Shown here: one piece after another, positions 49,983 through 59,007 of the stretch | Position numbering within the stretch: the first letter of the stretch is position 1 | How the letters are laid out: each line of letters starts with the position of its first letter | Virus record (IMG/VR): IMGVR_UViG_3300046006_002975 | Coordinates: 1-64,000 of that record | Length of the DNA stretch: 64,000 bases | Direction: 5' to 3' (one strand) | Source: a virus | Translations under genes and position numbers: made by a program | The notes under the pieces: generated by a model | Databases searched by the model: none | Seen by the model: the letters and a program-made list of their open reading frames with translations, nothing else | Told to the model about the DNA's origin: nothing

Positions 49983-51659
49983 TTGGCTAAATTTTCATTA
50001 TTCGGTTTTAAAATAGGGAAAGATACACCAGCACAGGAAGTGCTACCTTCTTTTTCAGCTCCAGTACTAGATGATGGTGCAGTTACTATAACTGCAGCAG
50101 CGCATTATGGTACCACTATTGATTTAGATTCAAATTATAAAAATGATGTAGAGTTAATTACTCGATATCGCGAAATGGCTATGCAACCAGAAATTGAAAG
50201 TGCTGTTGATGATATTATTAATGAAGCAATTATCAATGAAGATGGAGTTATTATAAAATTAAAATTAGATAATTTGAAAGTTGCACCTAAAATAAAGAAA
50301 GCTATTGAAGATGAATTTGATAATATCTTGACTCTTTTGAATTTTAAACAATTGGGTCAAGATATCTTTAGAAGATATTATATTGATGGAAGAATGTATT
50401 ATAATATTATTCTCGATAAAGCAAATCCAAATGCAGGTATTCAAGAATTAAGATATACAGATCCAAGAAAAATTACAAAAATTCGCGAAATTAAAAAAGT
50501 AAAAGATCAAACTACTGGTTATGATATTGTTGCTGGTTATGTTGAATATTATATCTATTCTGATACTATATCAACAAAATCTAACTTAACAAATTCTGGA
50601 TTAAGAATTGCTCCAGATTCAATGATTTGCGTTACATCAGGTTTATTGGACGCAAAAAGATCAATTATATTAAGTAACTTACATAAATGCATTAAACCTC
50701 TAAATCAATTAAGAATGATCGAGGATGCTAGCGTAATTTACAAAGTATCAAGAGCTCCAGAAAGACGTATTTTTTATATTGATGTTGGTAATCTACCTAA
50801 AATGAAGGCAGAACAATATCTTAAAGATATTATGACAAAATATAAAAATAAAGTCGTTTATGATGCTACAACAGGTGAAATCAGAGATGATAGAAGATTC
50901 CTTTCTATGATGGATGATTTCTGGTTACCTAGACGCTCTGATAATAAATCAACAGAAATTACTACATTACCATCTTCTGCTGCATTTGATGATATGTCAA
51001 TGGTAGAATATTTCGAGAAAAAATTATATAAAGCACTTAATGTTCCATTTTCTAGATTAGTTCAACCCGATAGTGCATTTGATGTTGGTACAAATCAAGT
51101 AATTTCTCGTGATGAAATTAAATTTGACAAATTTATCCAAAGATTAAGAAATAAATTTACTGACGTGTTTGATCAAGCATTAAAAGTTCAATGCCAATTA
51201 AAAGGTATTTGCTCTGATGATGAGTTTGATGTATACAAACAAGATTTCGATTATGAATTTGTTAGAGATAATAATTATGCTGAAATGAAAGATTCAGAAT
51301 TATTACAGAATAGATTAAATTTATTGGCAGTTGTTGATCCATATAAAGGCGTTTATTATTCTCAAGAATGGATCCAAAAAAATATCCTTAAAATGGATGA
51401 CGATGAAATCGAACAAATGCAAAAACAAATTGCACAAGAAATTAAAGATCAAGTATATCCGGACCCAAAATTAATGAATGATCCAATGGCGGGATTAGGC
51501 GGAGATCCAGGAGTTCCCGGAGAAGATCCTAATGCTGATCCAGATGGAGATGGTGTACCTAACGATGAAGATGCAAATGATCAAGATCCATCTGTAGGTA
51601 GATCTCCTTCAGGAAATAAAAAATCAAATAAACAAGCGCAGAATCCGTACTATGACTAA
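49983..51659 (+). CDS. 20: gp20 portal protein
   Basis: Codes for 558 residues (T4 gp20 has 524) from TTG 49983; AAAGG lies upstream and no ATG precedes the conserved start AKFSLFGFKIGK. Typical portal segments: AAHYGTTIDLDSNYKNDVEL, YREMAMQPEIESAVDDIINE, FLSMMDDFWLPRRSDNKSTE and ITTLPSSAAFDDMSMVEYFE-KKLYKALNVPFSRL. The dodecamer is the gate for packaging and the initiator of prohead assembly. The tail DPNADPDGDGVPNDEDANDQ looks like a calcium-binding repeat and is an unusual addition. Confidence 0.96.
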   Translation: MAKFSLFGFKIGKDTPAQEVLPSFSAPVLDDGAVTITAAAHYGTTIDLDSNYKNDVELITRYREMAMQPEIESAVDDIINEAIINEDGVIIKLKLDNLKVAPKIKKAIEDEFDNILTLLNFKQLGQDIFRRYYIDGRMYYNIILDKANPNAGIQELRYTDPRKITKIREIKKVKDQTTGYDIVAGYVEYYIYSDTISTKSNLTNSGLRIAPDSMICVTSGLLDAKRSIILSNLHKCIKPLNQLRMIEDASVIYKVSRAPERRIFYIDVGNLPKMKAEQYLKDIMTKYKNKVVYDATTGEIRDDRRFLSMMDDFWLPRRSDNKSTEITTLPSSAAFDDMSMVEYFEKKLYKALNVPFSRLVQPDSAFDVGTNQVISRDEIKFDKFIQRLRNKFTDVFDQALKVQCQLKGICSDDEFDVYKQDFDYEFVRDNNYAEMKDSELLQNRLNLLAVVDPYKGVYYSQEWIQKNILKMDDDEIEQMQKQIAQEIKDQVYPDPKLMNDPMAGLGGDPGVPGEDPNADPDGDGVPNDEDANDQDPSVGRSPSGNKKSNKQAQNPYYD

Positions 51660-52053
51660 AACATTACATAAAGATTTACCTCAGGTTCTAATTCTAAAAA
51701 GAACTTATGTCCAAAGATTCCCTAACGGGCAACAAGTAGCTTTGTATCACTCGGAGCACTTAAATCAATTTATTACTGTTCCTTTGGACGGTTCTAGCTT
51801 TTCTAATACAACAGAATCAGTTTTAGAAAAGTTAACACAAATATCAGAGAATGATGATATAGGAGTTATTATATTTGACGACCAGTCGGAGTTAAATATA
51901 AATAAAGAATGCGCTGATGTAATTTTAAATTTCATCAACAATAATGAAGAATTAGCAGAAGAATTACACGTTTCAGATAAAAGTTTCTTAGAAATTTTGG
52001 AACAGGCTGCTCAATTACAATCAACAGATTTATCGGAAGAATCTGGTCAATAA
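51652..52053 (+). CDS. Unknown protein at the gp67/gp68 position
   Basis: Codes for 133 residues and overlaps gp20 by eight bases. TYVQRFPNGQQVALYHSEHL and NQFITVPLDGSSFS are followed by an acidic helical C-terminus (NNEELAEELHVSDKSFLEIL). In T4 the small prohead core genes 67 and 68 lie between 20 and 21; this gene holds the same place but does not look like either. A core or assembly role is likely from position alone. Confidence 0.45.
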   Translation: MTKTLHKDLPQVLILKRTYVQRFPNGQQVALYHSEHLNQFITVPLDGSSFSNTTESVLEKLTQISENDDIGVIIFDDQSELNINKECADVILNFINNNEELAEELHVSDKSFLEILEQAAQLQSTDLSEESGQ

Positions 52054-52069
52054 CAGGAGTTAACAAACG

Positions 52070-52711
52070 ATGAAATTGTTAAATGAGTTTACCGAAACAG
52101 AAGTTCTTGTAGAAGAAGCTAACGGTAAAAAGAATCATACTATTAAAGGTTATTTCATTCATTGTAATGAACAAAACAGAAATGGTAGAGTTTATGTAAA
52201 AGAGCATATGCTACCTGAAGTAACAAGATATAAAAGAGATTATATTGATACTCGTAGATCTTTAGGTGAATTGTCTCACCCAGAAGGACCGCAAATTAAT
52301 CCAGATAAAGTATCTCACCTTATTACCAAATTGGATTTTGATGATCACCGTTGTTATGGTGAAGCTAAAGTTTTAGATACTCCCAATGGAAATATCGTAA
52401 AATCATTTATTGATGCTGGCGTAAATTTTGGCGTATCAACAAGAGGATTGGGTTCTATCAAAGAATCTAATGGAATTAAATACGTCCAACCAGATTTTCG
52501 TTTAGTAACAGTTGATATTGTATTAGATCCATCAGGTAAAGATTGCTATGTTGAAGGTTTAATGGAAGGAAAGGAATGGATGTTTATTGAAGGTAAAGGT
52601 TGGGTTGAACAATATCTTGAAGAATCAAGAGATACTTTAAGAAAACTTACAGCTAAAGAAGTTGAACCGATGGCTCTTAAAATCTTCGAAAACTTTTTAA
52701 GAAAACTCTAA
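52070..52711 (+). CDS. 21: gp21 prohead protease
   Basis: Codes for 213 residues (T4 gp21 has 212). QNRNGRVYVKEHMLPEVTRY, SLGELSHPEGPQINPDKVSH with the catalytic His70, and NFGVSTRGLGSI with the catalytic Ser123 are the S78/U9 herpesvirus-like serine protease motifs. It cleaves capsid and core proteins after I/L-x-E during head maturation. The MKxFKQFIFE-S starts of the proteins at 604 and 1463 and LME-G in gp23 fit this rule. Confidence 0.94.
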   Translation: MKLLNEFTETEVLVEEANGKKNHTIKGYFIHCNEQNRNGRVYVKEHMLPEVTRYKRDYIDTRRSLGELSHPEGPQINPDKVSHLITKLDFDDHRCYGEAKVLDTPNGNIVKSFIDAGVNFGVSTRGLGSIKESNGIKYVQPDFRLVTVDIVLDPSGKDCYVEGLMEGKEWMFIEGKGWVEQYLEESRDTLRKLTAKEVEPMALKIFENFLRKL

Positions 52712-52737
52712 TACAAAATTTAATTTATATAAATAAT

Positions 52738-52745
52738 TATTATAA
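52738..52745 (+). promoter_or_regulatory. T4-type late promoter for gp22/gp23
   Basis: Exact TATAAATA at 52738-52745, 22 bases before the gp22 ATG. Confidence 0.73.
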
Positions 52746-52766
52746 AAATCTAATAGGAGATATTTG

Positions 52767-53846
52767 ATGTCACAAGATAAAAATTTAAATCTTTCTGAAG
52801 CTGCAATGGATATTCTAAACAGCAACAGAAAAGACAAAGGCGCTAAACAAGATAAATTTGGCGAAGGCGAAAAATTACATGATACAGTTAATAAAACAAC
52901 AGGTCATGATGTAGGAAATGCTGATTGGGAAAAATTGAGTGTTGAAGCTCCATCTGCAACTCCTCCAGGTCAAACACCACCTGTTGGCGCTGAACCAATG
53001 AAAAAATTAGCTCCACAACCAGCTGAAGCTTCTTCTAAAGTTGATACAAAAGTAAATCTTCATCCTAAAAAAGGTGTTAATGAAGAAGGCGAACCAGACG
53101 AAGATGAAGAAGAAGTAAACGAAGATATCGCAGCATTAATGGCTGGCGAAAACTTATCAGAAAGTTTTAAACGTAAAGCATCTGCTATTTTTGAAGCTGC
53201 TGTTAAATCTAAAGTTGGTGAATTAGCTGAAGAATTAGAAGCGCATTATGTTGCGCAATTCGAAGAAGCTTATGAAGATATGAAAGAAGATTTCACTGAT
53301 AAAGTTGACGAATATTTAGATTACGTTACTGAATCGTGGATGGAAGAAAATAAATTAGCAGTTGAATCAGGTTTAAGAACTGAAATTGCAGAAGGCTTTA
53401 TTGAGTCTTTGAAAACCGTATTCGAAGAACACTATATCGATATTCCTGAAGAAAAATTCGATGTAGTAGAAGAATTAGCTTCTAAAGTAGAGGCATTAGA
53501 AAAACAAGTTAATGAAGAAATGAATAAAAACATTAACTTGAAACAAAAATTGTCAGAACAAAAGAAAGTTGAAGCTCTTCACGCAGTATGTGAAGGATTA
53601 ACATTATCTCAAGCTGAAAAAATTAAAACTATCGCAGAGAGCGTAGAATTTGTAAGCGAAAATGATTTTGTTACACAAATGGAAGATATTAAAGAATCTT
53701 ATTTCTCAGCATCTACCGTTAAACCAGCTTCTATCGAATCTTTAAATGACGTTATTGACTTAAATGAAGAAGTAAAACCAGCAAAAAGAGTTGATCCAAC
53801 AATTGCTGCTTATGCTTCACGTATTTCACAAACAATTTTAAAATAA
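52767..53846 (+). CDS. 22: gp22 prohead core scaffold protein
   Basis: Codes for 359 residues (T4 gp22 has 269) from ATG 52767, with AGGAGA upstream; a TTG directly before it is not needed. The protein is strongly charged and helical: DIAALMAGENLSESFKRKAS, IFEAAVKSKVGELAEELE, VEALEKQVNEEMNKN. These are typical of the scaffold that shapes the prohead and is cut to small peptides by gp21. The N-terminal 120 residues are Pro/Glu-rich and disordered-looking, which accounts for the extra length. Confidence 0.92.
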   Translation: MSQDKNLNLSEAAMDILNSNRKDKGAKQDKFGEGEKLHDTVNKTTGHDVGNADWEKLSVEAPSATPPGQTPPVGAEPMKKLAPQPAEASSKVDTKVNLHPKKGVNEEGEPDEDEEEVNEDIAALMAGENLSESFKRKASAIFEAAVKSKVGELAEELEAHYVAQFEEAYEDMKEDFTDKVDEYLDYVTESWMEENKLAVESGLRTEIAEGFIESLKTVFEEHYIDIPEEKFDVVEELASKVEALEKQVNEEMNKNINLKQKLSEQKKVEALHAVCEGLTLSQAEKIKTIAESVEFVSENDFVTQMEDIKESYFSASTVKPASIESLNDVIDLNEEVKPAKRVDPTIAAYASRISQTILK

Positions 53847-53873
53847 AAATAAAAATTTAAGGAGTTTATCTAA

Positions 53874-55208
53874 ATGGCTTTATTAAACGAAGAATTGCAA
53901 AATAAATGGAGTCCAGTTCTGGATCATCCAGAATTAGCAAAAATTACTGATCCATACAAAAAAGCAGTTACTGCAATTGTATTGGAAAATCAACAAGCAG
54001 CGATGGATTCAGATCGCGAAACATTGATGGAAGGAACACCAACTAATACAACTGGTGGTATTTCTAACTTCGATCCAATTTTAATCAGTTTAGTACGTCG
54101 TGCTTTACCTAACTTGATTGCATATGACGTAGCTGGCGTTCAACCAATGACTGGTCCTACTGGATTAATCTTTGCTTTACGCTCACGTTATGGCGCTCAA
54201 GGTAACGGTACATTCCCTAACGGTGGCGGTAACGAAGCATTCTATAACGAAGCTAATACTATTTTCTCTGGTATTATCGGCACAGGTGGTTCAACTACTA
54301 CAGGTACAGCAAATTCAGCTGTAGGTTCTACAGGTCCATTAGCTAATTCAGCTTTTGATACTGGACAAGCAATGACAACTGCTATGGGTGAAGTATTAGG
54401 CGATGGTGCTGGTACTGTATTCGGCGAAATGTCAATTTCAATCGAAAAAGTTACTGTTTCTGCTAGAACTCGTGCATTGAAAGCTGAATACAGCTTAGAA
54501 ATGGCTCAAGATTTGAAAGCAATTCATGGTTTGGATGCTGAAACTGAATTATCAAACGTTTTATCTACAGAAATTCTTGCTGAGATGAACCGCGAAGTAA
54601 TTCGTACAATCTATACAGTAGCTAAAGCTGGTGCTCAATTCGGTACAGTTACTCCAGGCGTATTCGACTTAGATACAGACTCAAATGGTCGTTGGTCAGT
54701 TGAAAGATTTAAAGGTTTGATTTATCATATCGAAAGAGAAGCTAATCAAATCGCTAAAACAACTCGTAGAGGAAAAGGTAACATCTTAATCGTTTCTTCT
54801 GACGTTGCTTCTGCTCTAGCAATGGCTGGCGTATTACAATATACTCCTGCATTATCAGCTGACTTACAAGTTGATGATACTGGTAATACATATGCTGGTT
54901 TGTTACATGGTCGTATCAAAGTTTATATTGATCCTTACTTCGGTGGTTCATACCAAAACGTTGAATTATGTACAGTTGGTTATAAAGGTACAAGTCCTTA
55001 TGACTCTGGTTTATTCTACTGCCCATACGTTCCTTTACAAATGGTTCGTGCAGTTGATCCAGGTACTTTCCAACCAAAAATCGGCTTTAAAACTCGTTAC
55101 GGTTTAGTAGCAAATCCATTCGCTGAAGGTACAACCCAAGGTCAAGGTTTGATTACTCCACGTAGCAACAACTATTACAGAATCTTTGCTGTGAAAAACT
55201 TAATGTAA
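53874..55208 (+). CDS. 23: gp23 major capsid protein
   Basis: Codes for 444 residues (T4 gp23 has 521), preceded by AAGGAG. Hallmarks: KWSPVLDHPELAKITDPYKK, SLVRRALPNLIAYDVAGVQP, MTGPTGLIFALRSRYG, KAEYSLEMAQDLKAIHGLDA and the C-terminal GFKTRYGLVANPFAEG. TLMEGTP at residues 50-56 fits the gp21 rule, so the mature protein probably begins at Gly54. No gp24 vertex paralogue is seen in the window. Codons here are more C-rich at wobble positions than in neighbours, as expected for the most highly expressed gene. Confidence 0.98.
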   Translation: MALLNEELQNKWSPVLDHPELAKITDPYKKAVTAIVLENQQAAMDSDRETLMEGTPTNTTGGISNFDPILISLVRRALPNLIAYDVAGVQPMTGPTGLIFALRSRYGAQGNGTFPNGGGNEAFYNEANTIFSGIIGTGGSTTTGTANSAVGSTGPLANSAFDTGQAMTTAMGEVLGDGAGTVFGEMSISIEKVTVSARTRALKAEYSLEMAQDLKAIHGLDAETELSNVLSTEILAEMNREVIRTIYTVAKAGAQFGTVTPGVFDLDTDSNGRWSVERFKGLIYHIEREANQIAKTTRRGKGNILIVSSDVASALAMAGVLQYTPALSADLQVDDTGNTYAGLLHGRIKVYIDPYFGGSYQNVELCTVGYKGTSPYDSGLFYCPYVPLQMVRAVDPGTFQPKIGFKTRYGLVANPFAEGTTQGQGLITPRSNNYYRIFAVKNLM

Positions 55209-55213
55209 TTTAG

Positions 55214-55260
55214 TTTTGTTTCATGGATGAAACAAAAAAGGGAGCTTCGGCTCCCTTTTT
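55214..55260. terminator. Double terminator after gp23
   Basis: Hairpin 1: 11-bp stem TTTTGTTTCAT / ATGAAACAAAA with a GG loop (55214-55237). Hairpin 2: GGGAGC-TTCG-GCTCCC (55240-55255) flanked by A and T runs, the same as the terminator at 5933-5960. Hairpin 2 can act on both strands and ends the minus-strand glycosyltransferase gene as well. Confidence 0.93.
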
Positions 55261-55272
55261 CTATTTGGGAGT

Positions 55273-56082
55273 TTAGAAAAAACTATCTAAATCAAAAGAC
55301 GTGGATCTTTGATATTTACCTCCACTGGTATCTCGTAAACGTAATTCAGCATGACCTGTAGTTTCACGAACATATTTTGTACATAAATCAGGAAATCTAC
55401 GAACCAAATCATCAGCACTTTTATCAATACGCTCAAGAGTTCGTTCAACTTGCATTCCTCCATCTTCAGTATAATATTTTGATATAACAGTAATATTATC
55501 TAATCGCGAAACTGACCCATCAAGAACATAATGTTGAAGAGTTCTTTCAAAATCTTCTTTGTCACATAATTGAACCATACGATCTTGATGTTTATCGTTA
55601 ATGCAGCCCCACAGCGACCCAATGCAGTAATATAAACCAGTCTTAGGGGTATAACTCATAAAAAACGCATTCGACGCTGCATAGACACCACAGAGCTTAT
55701 TTTCGTTCTCCTGCATAATATTATACATTGGCTCAAATACTTCTTTATGGATATCTTCAATTGGCTCCATTTTCTTTTCATCAGCAGGAGCTTTGCGCAT
55801 AATACTCGATAAATCATCATCAAAATTTACAACAAATTCCCCCTCATCATAATAATTTCTAATAAAGTTTCTAATCGGTCCCATACCAACAACGCCTACA
55901 ACAATATTTTTGTTATAAATGTTATCTTTTAATGATGTTTCGTATGCAGTCTTTTCGACATCATTAGCAACAAAGATTGTTACTGTACTTGGATCTACAT
56001 TATATTTCTCCAATACACTTAAAGTTTTATCTCTAAGCGTATCAGATCGTTTATACGAAGGAATTGCAATATTCAATTTCAT
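55273..56082 (-). CDS. TAGT-like glycosyltransferase (DNA base glycosylation candidate)
   Basis: Codes for 269 residues. A GT-A fold is suggested by the start LNIAIPSYKRSDTLRDKTLS, the strand TVTIFVANDVEK and FVVNFDDDLSSIM, in which Asp88-90 would hold the metal and nucleotide sugar. The overall pattern resembles the TET/JBP-associated glycosyltransferases described computationally in phages. Twelve hundred bases away on the same strand is a TET/JBP-type dioxygenase, so a sugar on a hydroxylated base is the likely product. It has its own sigma-70-type promoter (56122-56150) and is not in the late class. A different sugar acceptor, such as protein, is possible. Confidence 0.7.
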   Translation of the reverse strand: MKLNIAIPSYKRSDTLRDKTLSVLEKYNVDPSTVTIFVANDVEKTAYETSLKDNIYNKNIVVGVVGMGPIRNFIRNYYDEGEFVVNFDDDLSSIMRKAPADEKKMEPIEDIHKEVFEPMYNIMQENENKLCGVYAASNAFFMSYTPKTGLYYCIGSLWGCINDKHQDRMVQLCDKEDFERTLQHYVLDGSVSRLDNITVISKYYTEDGGMQVERTLERIDKSADDLVRRFPDLCTKYVRETTGHAELRLRDTSGGKYQRSTSFDLDSFF

Positions 56083-56112
56083 AATCTACCCTTTAATTTT
56101 AACTAAAAATAA

Positions 56113-56120
56113 TATAAATA
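56113..56120 (+). promoter_or_regulatory. Possible late promoter for the GIY-YIG gene
   Basis: Exact TATAAATA at 56113-56120 on plus, 108 bases before the GIY-YIG gene, in a very AT-rich gap. It lies next to the minus-strand promoter of the glycosyltransferase. A hairpin (GCTTAT 56163-56168 with ATAAGC 56187-56192) is in the leader. Confidence 0.5.
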
Positions 56121-56121
56121 T

Positions 56122-56150
56122 ATTATACTATATTATTTTGATATTGTAAA
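56122..56150 (-). promoter_or_regulatory. Sigma-70-type promoter for the glycosyltransferase
   Basis: On the minus strand: TTTACA (56150-56145), 17-base spacer, TATAAT (56127-56122) within TAGTATAAT. About 40 bases before ATG 56082. Confidence 0.8.
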
Positions 56151-56228
56151 GCAAAAAAAAATGCTTATCACGATCCTGGCAGATCTATAAGCTCTAAACA
56201 TTCGTTTTAACATTCATAGAGAATATCA

Positions 56229-56951
56229 ATGCCCAGCAAAAATATTTATACAAATAAAAATAAATTTACCTTAAACTATTATGTTTATGCATACATAAGA
56301 ACAATCGATTCAATAACAGCAAAAAGCGGCACGCCATATTATATAGGAAAAGGTATAAAAAATAGAGCATTTAAAAAACACGGAAAAGTTCCTGTTCCTA
56401 AAGACAAAAATTATATAGTTTTTGTTGAAACTAATTTAACAGAAATCGGTGCATTAGCTATAGAACGAAAATTAATTAAATGGTATGGAAGAAAAGATTT
56501 AGGAACAGGAATTCTATTAAATAGAACTGATGGCGGAGACGGGATATCAAATCCATCAATATGTATTCGTAAAAAAATATCTATAGGGCAAAAAAATAGA
56601 ATAATATCTGACAGCGAAAAACAAAATACAGCAAAAAGAATGATCGGTAATACATATGGAACTGGGAAAAATTTAAAAAACACTAATGCAGCAGGAAAAA
56701 GGTCAAAACAAGCTATAGAAAATTCAGCTTTAGCGCATAGAAAAATTTATAATATAATTTCTCCTAATGGAAAGAATTATTTTATTTTAGGGTTAAAACA
56801 AATATGTAAGAAATTAAATTTAAATTATAGTGGTATGTTAAATGTATCAAGAGGAATAAAATTACACCAAAATGGATGGAAATGTATTAAGGTTGGGAAG
56901 ATACAAGATTTCCCCAACCTTAATTTAACTTCTCTAGAAGAAATCTTCTAA
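56229..56951 (+). CDS. GIY-YIG homing endonuclease
   Basis: Codes for 240 residues. The catalytic domain shows YYVYAYIR (GIY variant, 17-24), [13 protein letters not shown] (YIG 38-40, Arg46) and [16 protein letters not shown] with the metal-binding Glu79. The C-terminal part has repeated basic modules ([37 protein letters not shown]) typical of NUMOD/IENR DNA-binding units of Seg-like enzymes. It sits on plus between two minus-strand genes, and its last 18 bases overlap the end of the TET/JBP gene, so it is a mobile gene inserted in the modification locus. Confidence 0.9.
   Translation: MPSKNIYTNKNKFTLNYYVYAYIRTIDSITAKSGTPYYIGKGIKNRAFKKHGKVPVPKDKNYIVFVETNLTEIGALAIERKLIKWYGRKDLGTGILLNRTDGGDGISNPSICIRKKISIGQKNRIISDSEKQNTAKRMIGNTYGTGKNLKNTNAAGKRSKQAIENSALAHRKIYNIISPNGKNYFILGLKQICKKLNLNYSGMLNVSRGIKLHQNGWKCIKVGKIQDFPNLNLTSLEEIF
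56886..56924. terminator. Hairpin at the convergent ends of the GIY-YIG and TET/JBP genes
   Basis: A 12-bp inverted repeat, ATTAAGGTTGGG (56886-56897) and CCCAACCTTAAT (56913-56924), with a 15-base loop. It lies ten bases beyond the TET/JBP stop on minus and inside the last codons of the GIY-YIG gene on plus. A terminator for the minus-strand gene is likely, though no clear U run follows. Confidence 0.55.
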
Positions 56952-58352
56952 TCCATTACATTCGTTTGCAGATTTTAACCAAGGGTGACGTTCAATTAAC
57001 CATTTTTCTCCAACGTCGCCTTTTGCTTTTAAGAAATCATACCATTCTTTTGCTGCAGAATAATTATAGTTTTTATCTGGAGTATCAGCCCACATTCCTG
57101 GAGTAATACCATTCCAACGATATCTTTGGTTTGGATGATTTGGGTTTAATCTGCGACTATCAATAAATTCTCTTCTTGCATCTTCATAATCATAAGACCC
57201 AAGTTCTAACATTTTTTCATGAAAAAAGGCTATAATAGAAATTCTTTCTGAATTTGGATTATTCTTTATCATTTCAGTATTGCCATGCAAACCTGCTTGA
57301 TTATTTACTAATAATAAATCAGTAGGTCTAATATCAACTGCATACCCAATTTCAGGAAATACCAAATAACACCCAGAATAGTCATCATTATTGCTAATTA
57401 CACAAAGATTAGCAAACCCGTTTTCCATATTAGCAGGATCGTAATGACCCGCTGTTCTAAAGTCTCTATTTACTGTAATTGTCGTAAATGGAGTATCCGG
57501 TACAACAAATCTTTGATCGATCGATTCTGCAGCACGTTTTTGATTACCATAACGCCATGGCAGCATATCTTTAAAACCTTTAGCTAAAGATTGTAAGAAT
57601 GGATAAGACTTAGAAAACTTTTCTAGATTATCTCTTGTATAGGTAGTTGGTCTACCAAAAGGAATTCTAGGATATCTATCATACCAACCAGCAATACCAG
57701 AATTTACGACATTAGCATAAGTCGTTTTACTAATCAATTTATCTAATACTCGTTGAGCTTCAGCTTTTGCTTCATCAATAGTTAATGCGCATAATTTATC
57801 GATAAAGTCATTAAATACAAATTTCTCAGCTCTAATTTGCTCAGTCAACCAGACGACACCACGACTATCATCAGATTTAAGATTTTTATACTTAGCTCGT
57901 ATTAAATCAACATCTGCCTTTGGCGTATATCCGCCAAATACTGAAGTCGAATTTTTATGTGCAAAGAATTCCAATAAATCAAATTGTTCATCAGTAACCC
58001 ATTCTCTTCCTGCGCATGTAGCAGTTCTTGGACCACCAGCCATACCACGATTTTGCGTTTCAACAGCTGCATCGCGCAAACCAGCATAAGCGGCATCAGC
58101 TTCTTCTTTAGTAAAAAAGTTTTTACGAAATTTAAATACGATATTTTTTTCAGATAAGCCTTTTGAACAACCAGAACAATTCATATCATTATCGCAATTT
58201 TCTTCGGCAGTAAAATCTGCGCAATCTGGAGGAAGATATACATCTAAATCTTCTTCAACTAATATCTTATAATGGCTTTCATCAAGCCATTTACCAACCA
58301 AATCGGGTCTTGGAGTTACCTCTTCTGGTCTTAAAACTACAACTTTTACCAT
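56934..58352 (-). CDS. TET/JBP-family 2-oxoglutarate/Fe(II) dioxygenase (DNA base oxidation)
   Basis: Codes for 472 residues, with AGGAGA before ATG. The segment [20 protein letters not shown] holds the iron pair His303 and Asp305; [20 protein letters not shown] is the following strand pair; GLHGNTE gives His356; and [12 protein letters not shown] gives the 2-oxoglutarate Arg370. [13 protein letters not shown] near residue 100 is like the N-terminal signature of TET/JBP proteins in phages. Family members oxidise 5-methylcytosine or thymine in DNA. An unexplained Cys cluster (44, 53, 59, 62) could bind zinc. It has its own sigma-70-type promoter, unlike the late genes. With the nearby glycosyltransferase it forms a probable base-modification pair. 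Confidence 0.85.
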   Translation of the reverse strand: MVKVVVLRPEEVTPRPDLVGKWLDESHYKILVEEDLDVYLPPDCADFTAEENCDNDMNCSGCSKGLSEKNIVFKFRKNFFTKEEADAAYAGLRDAAVETQNRGMAGGPRTATCAGREWVTDEQFDLLEFFAHKNSTSVFGGYTPKADVDLIRAKYKNLKSDDSRGVVWLTEQIRAEKFVFNDFIDKLCALTIDEAKAEAQRVLDKLISKTTYANVVNSGIAGWYDRYPRIPFGRPTTYTRDNLEKFSKSYPFLQSLAKGFKDMLPWRYGNQKRAAESIDQRFVVPDTPFTTITVNRDFRTAGHYDPANMENGFANLCVISNNDDYSGCYLVFPEIGYAVDIRPTDLLLVNNQAGLHGNTEMIKNNPNSERISIIAFFHEKMLELGSYDYEDARREFIDSRRLNPNHPNQRYRWNGITPGMWADTPDKNYNYSAAKEWYDFLKAKGDVGEKWLIERHPWLKSANECNGLEDFF

Positions 58353-58381
58353 CTATATCTCCTATTGTAAGATTCAAGTAT

Positions 58382-58410
58382 ATTGTACTACATAACTTAA
58401 AAAAAGTAAA
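58382..58410 (-). promoter_or_regulatory. Sigma-70-type promoter for the TET/JBP gene
   Basis: On the minus strand: TTTACT (58410-58405), 17-base spacer, TACAAT (58387-58382) within TAGTACAAT, a one-base variant of the nonamer seen at the other early promoters. Confidence 0.72.
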
Positions 58411-58432
58411 GCTTTTTTTGTATTTAGAATTT

Positions 58433-58440
58433 TATAAATA
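58433..58440 (+). promoter_or_regulatory. T4-type late promoter for gp3
   Basis: Exact TATAAATA at 58433-58440, 28 bases before the gp3 ATG. Confidence 0.75.
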
Positions 58441-58467
58441 CAAGTAAATAAATTATAAGGATTTTTT

Positions 58468-59007
58468 ATGGCTTTCGAAGATACAAACGTCTGTAATACC
58501 GATTTATTACAGTCATCGAAGTTTACTTTTATAATTCCAAGATTAACAGAGGTTCAGTTTTTCTGTCAAGCTGTTAATATTCCTGGAGTAAACACGCAAA
58601 GTACAGTTCAGTTATCTCCATTTAGGGATATGGGTGTTCCAGGCGATAAAATGGAATACGAAGATCTTAATGTAGAATTTCTTGTTGATGAAGAATTGCG
58701 CTCTTGGGCGTCAATTTATTATTGGATTAAAGGTTATACGCAAGCTGAAACTTGGGATGATTATAAAAATTTAGATAAATTATCAAAATATAGTCAATAC
58801 GAATATTTAAATACTCCACAATATGCAGATGCATTATTAACAACATTATCTGCAGCTGACGATAAACCAAAAGTACAAATACATTTTATTGATTTGTTTC
58901 CTGTATATGTTTCTGCTATACCTTTAGATGTTAGGATTAGTTCTGAAAAAATTATTACTGCTACAGCAACATTTAGATTTAAAAGGTATGAAATAGCATT
59001 AGTTTAA
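58468..59007 (+). CDS. 3: gp3 tail completion protein
   Basis: Codes for 179 residues (T4 gp3 has 176). SSKFTFIIPRLTEVQFFCQA, VNIPGVNTQSTVQLSPFRDM, GDKMEYEDLNVEFLVDEELR and IYYWIKGYTQ follow the pattern of gp3 in cyanophages, where it lies between gp23 and uvsY as here. gp3 ends the tail tube before gp15 joins. Late promoter upstream, ATTATAAGG ribosome region. Confidence 0.75.
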   Translation: MAFEDTNVCNTDLLQSSKFTFIIPRLTEVQFFCQAVNIPGVNTQSTVQLSPFRDMGVPGDKMEYEDLNVEFLVDEELRSWASIYYWIKGYTQAETWDDYKNLDKLSKYSQYEYLNTPQYADALLTTLSAADDKPKVQIHFIDLFPVYVSAIPLDVRISSEKIITATATFRFKRYEIALV

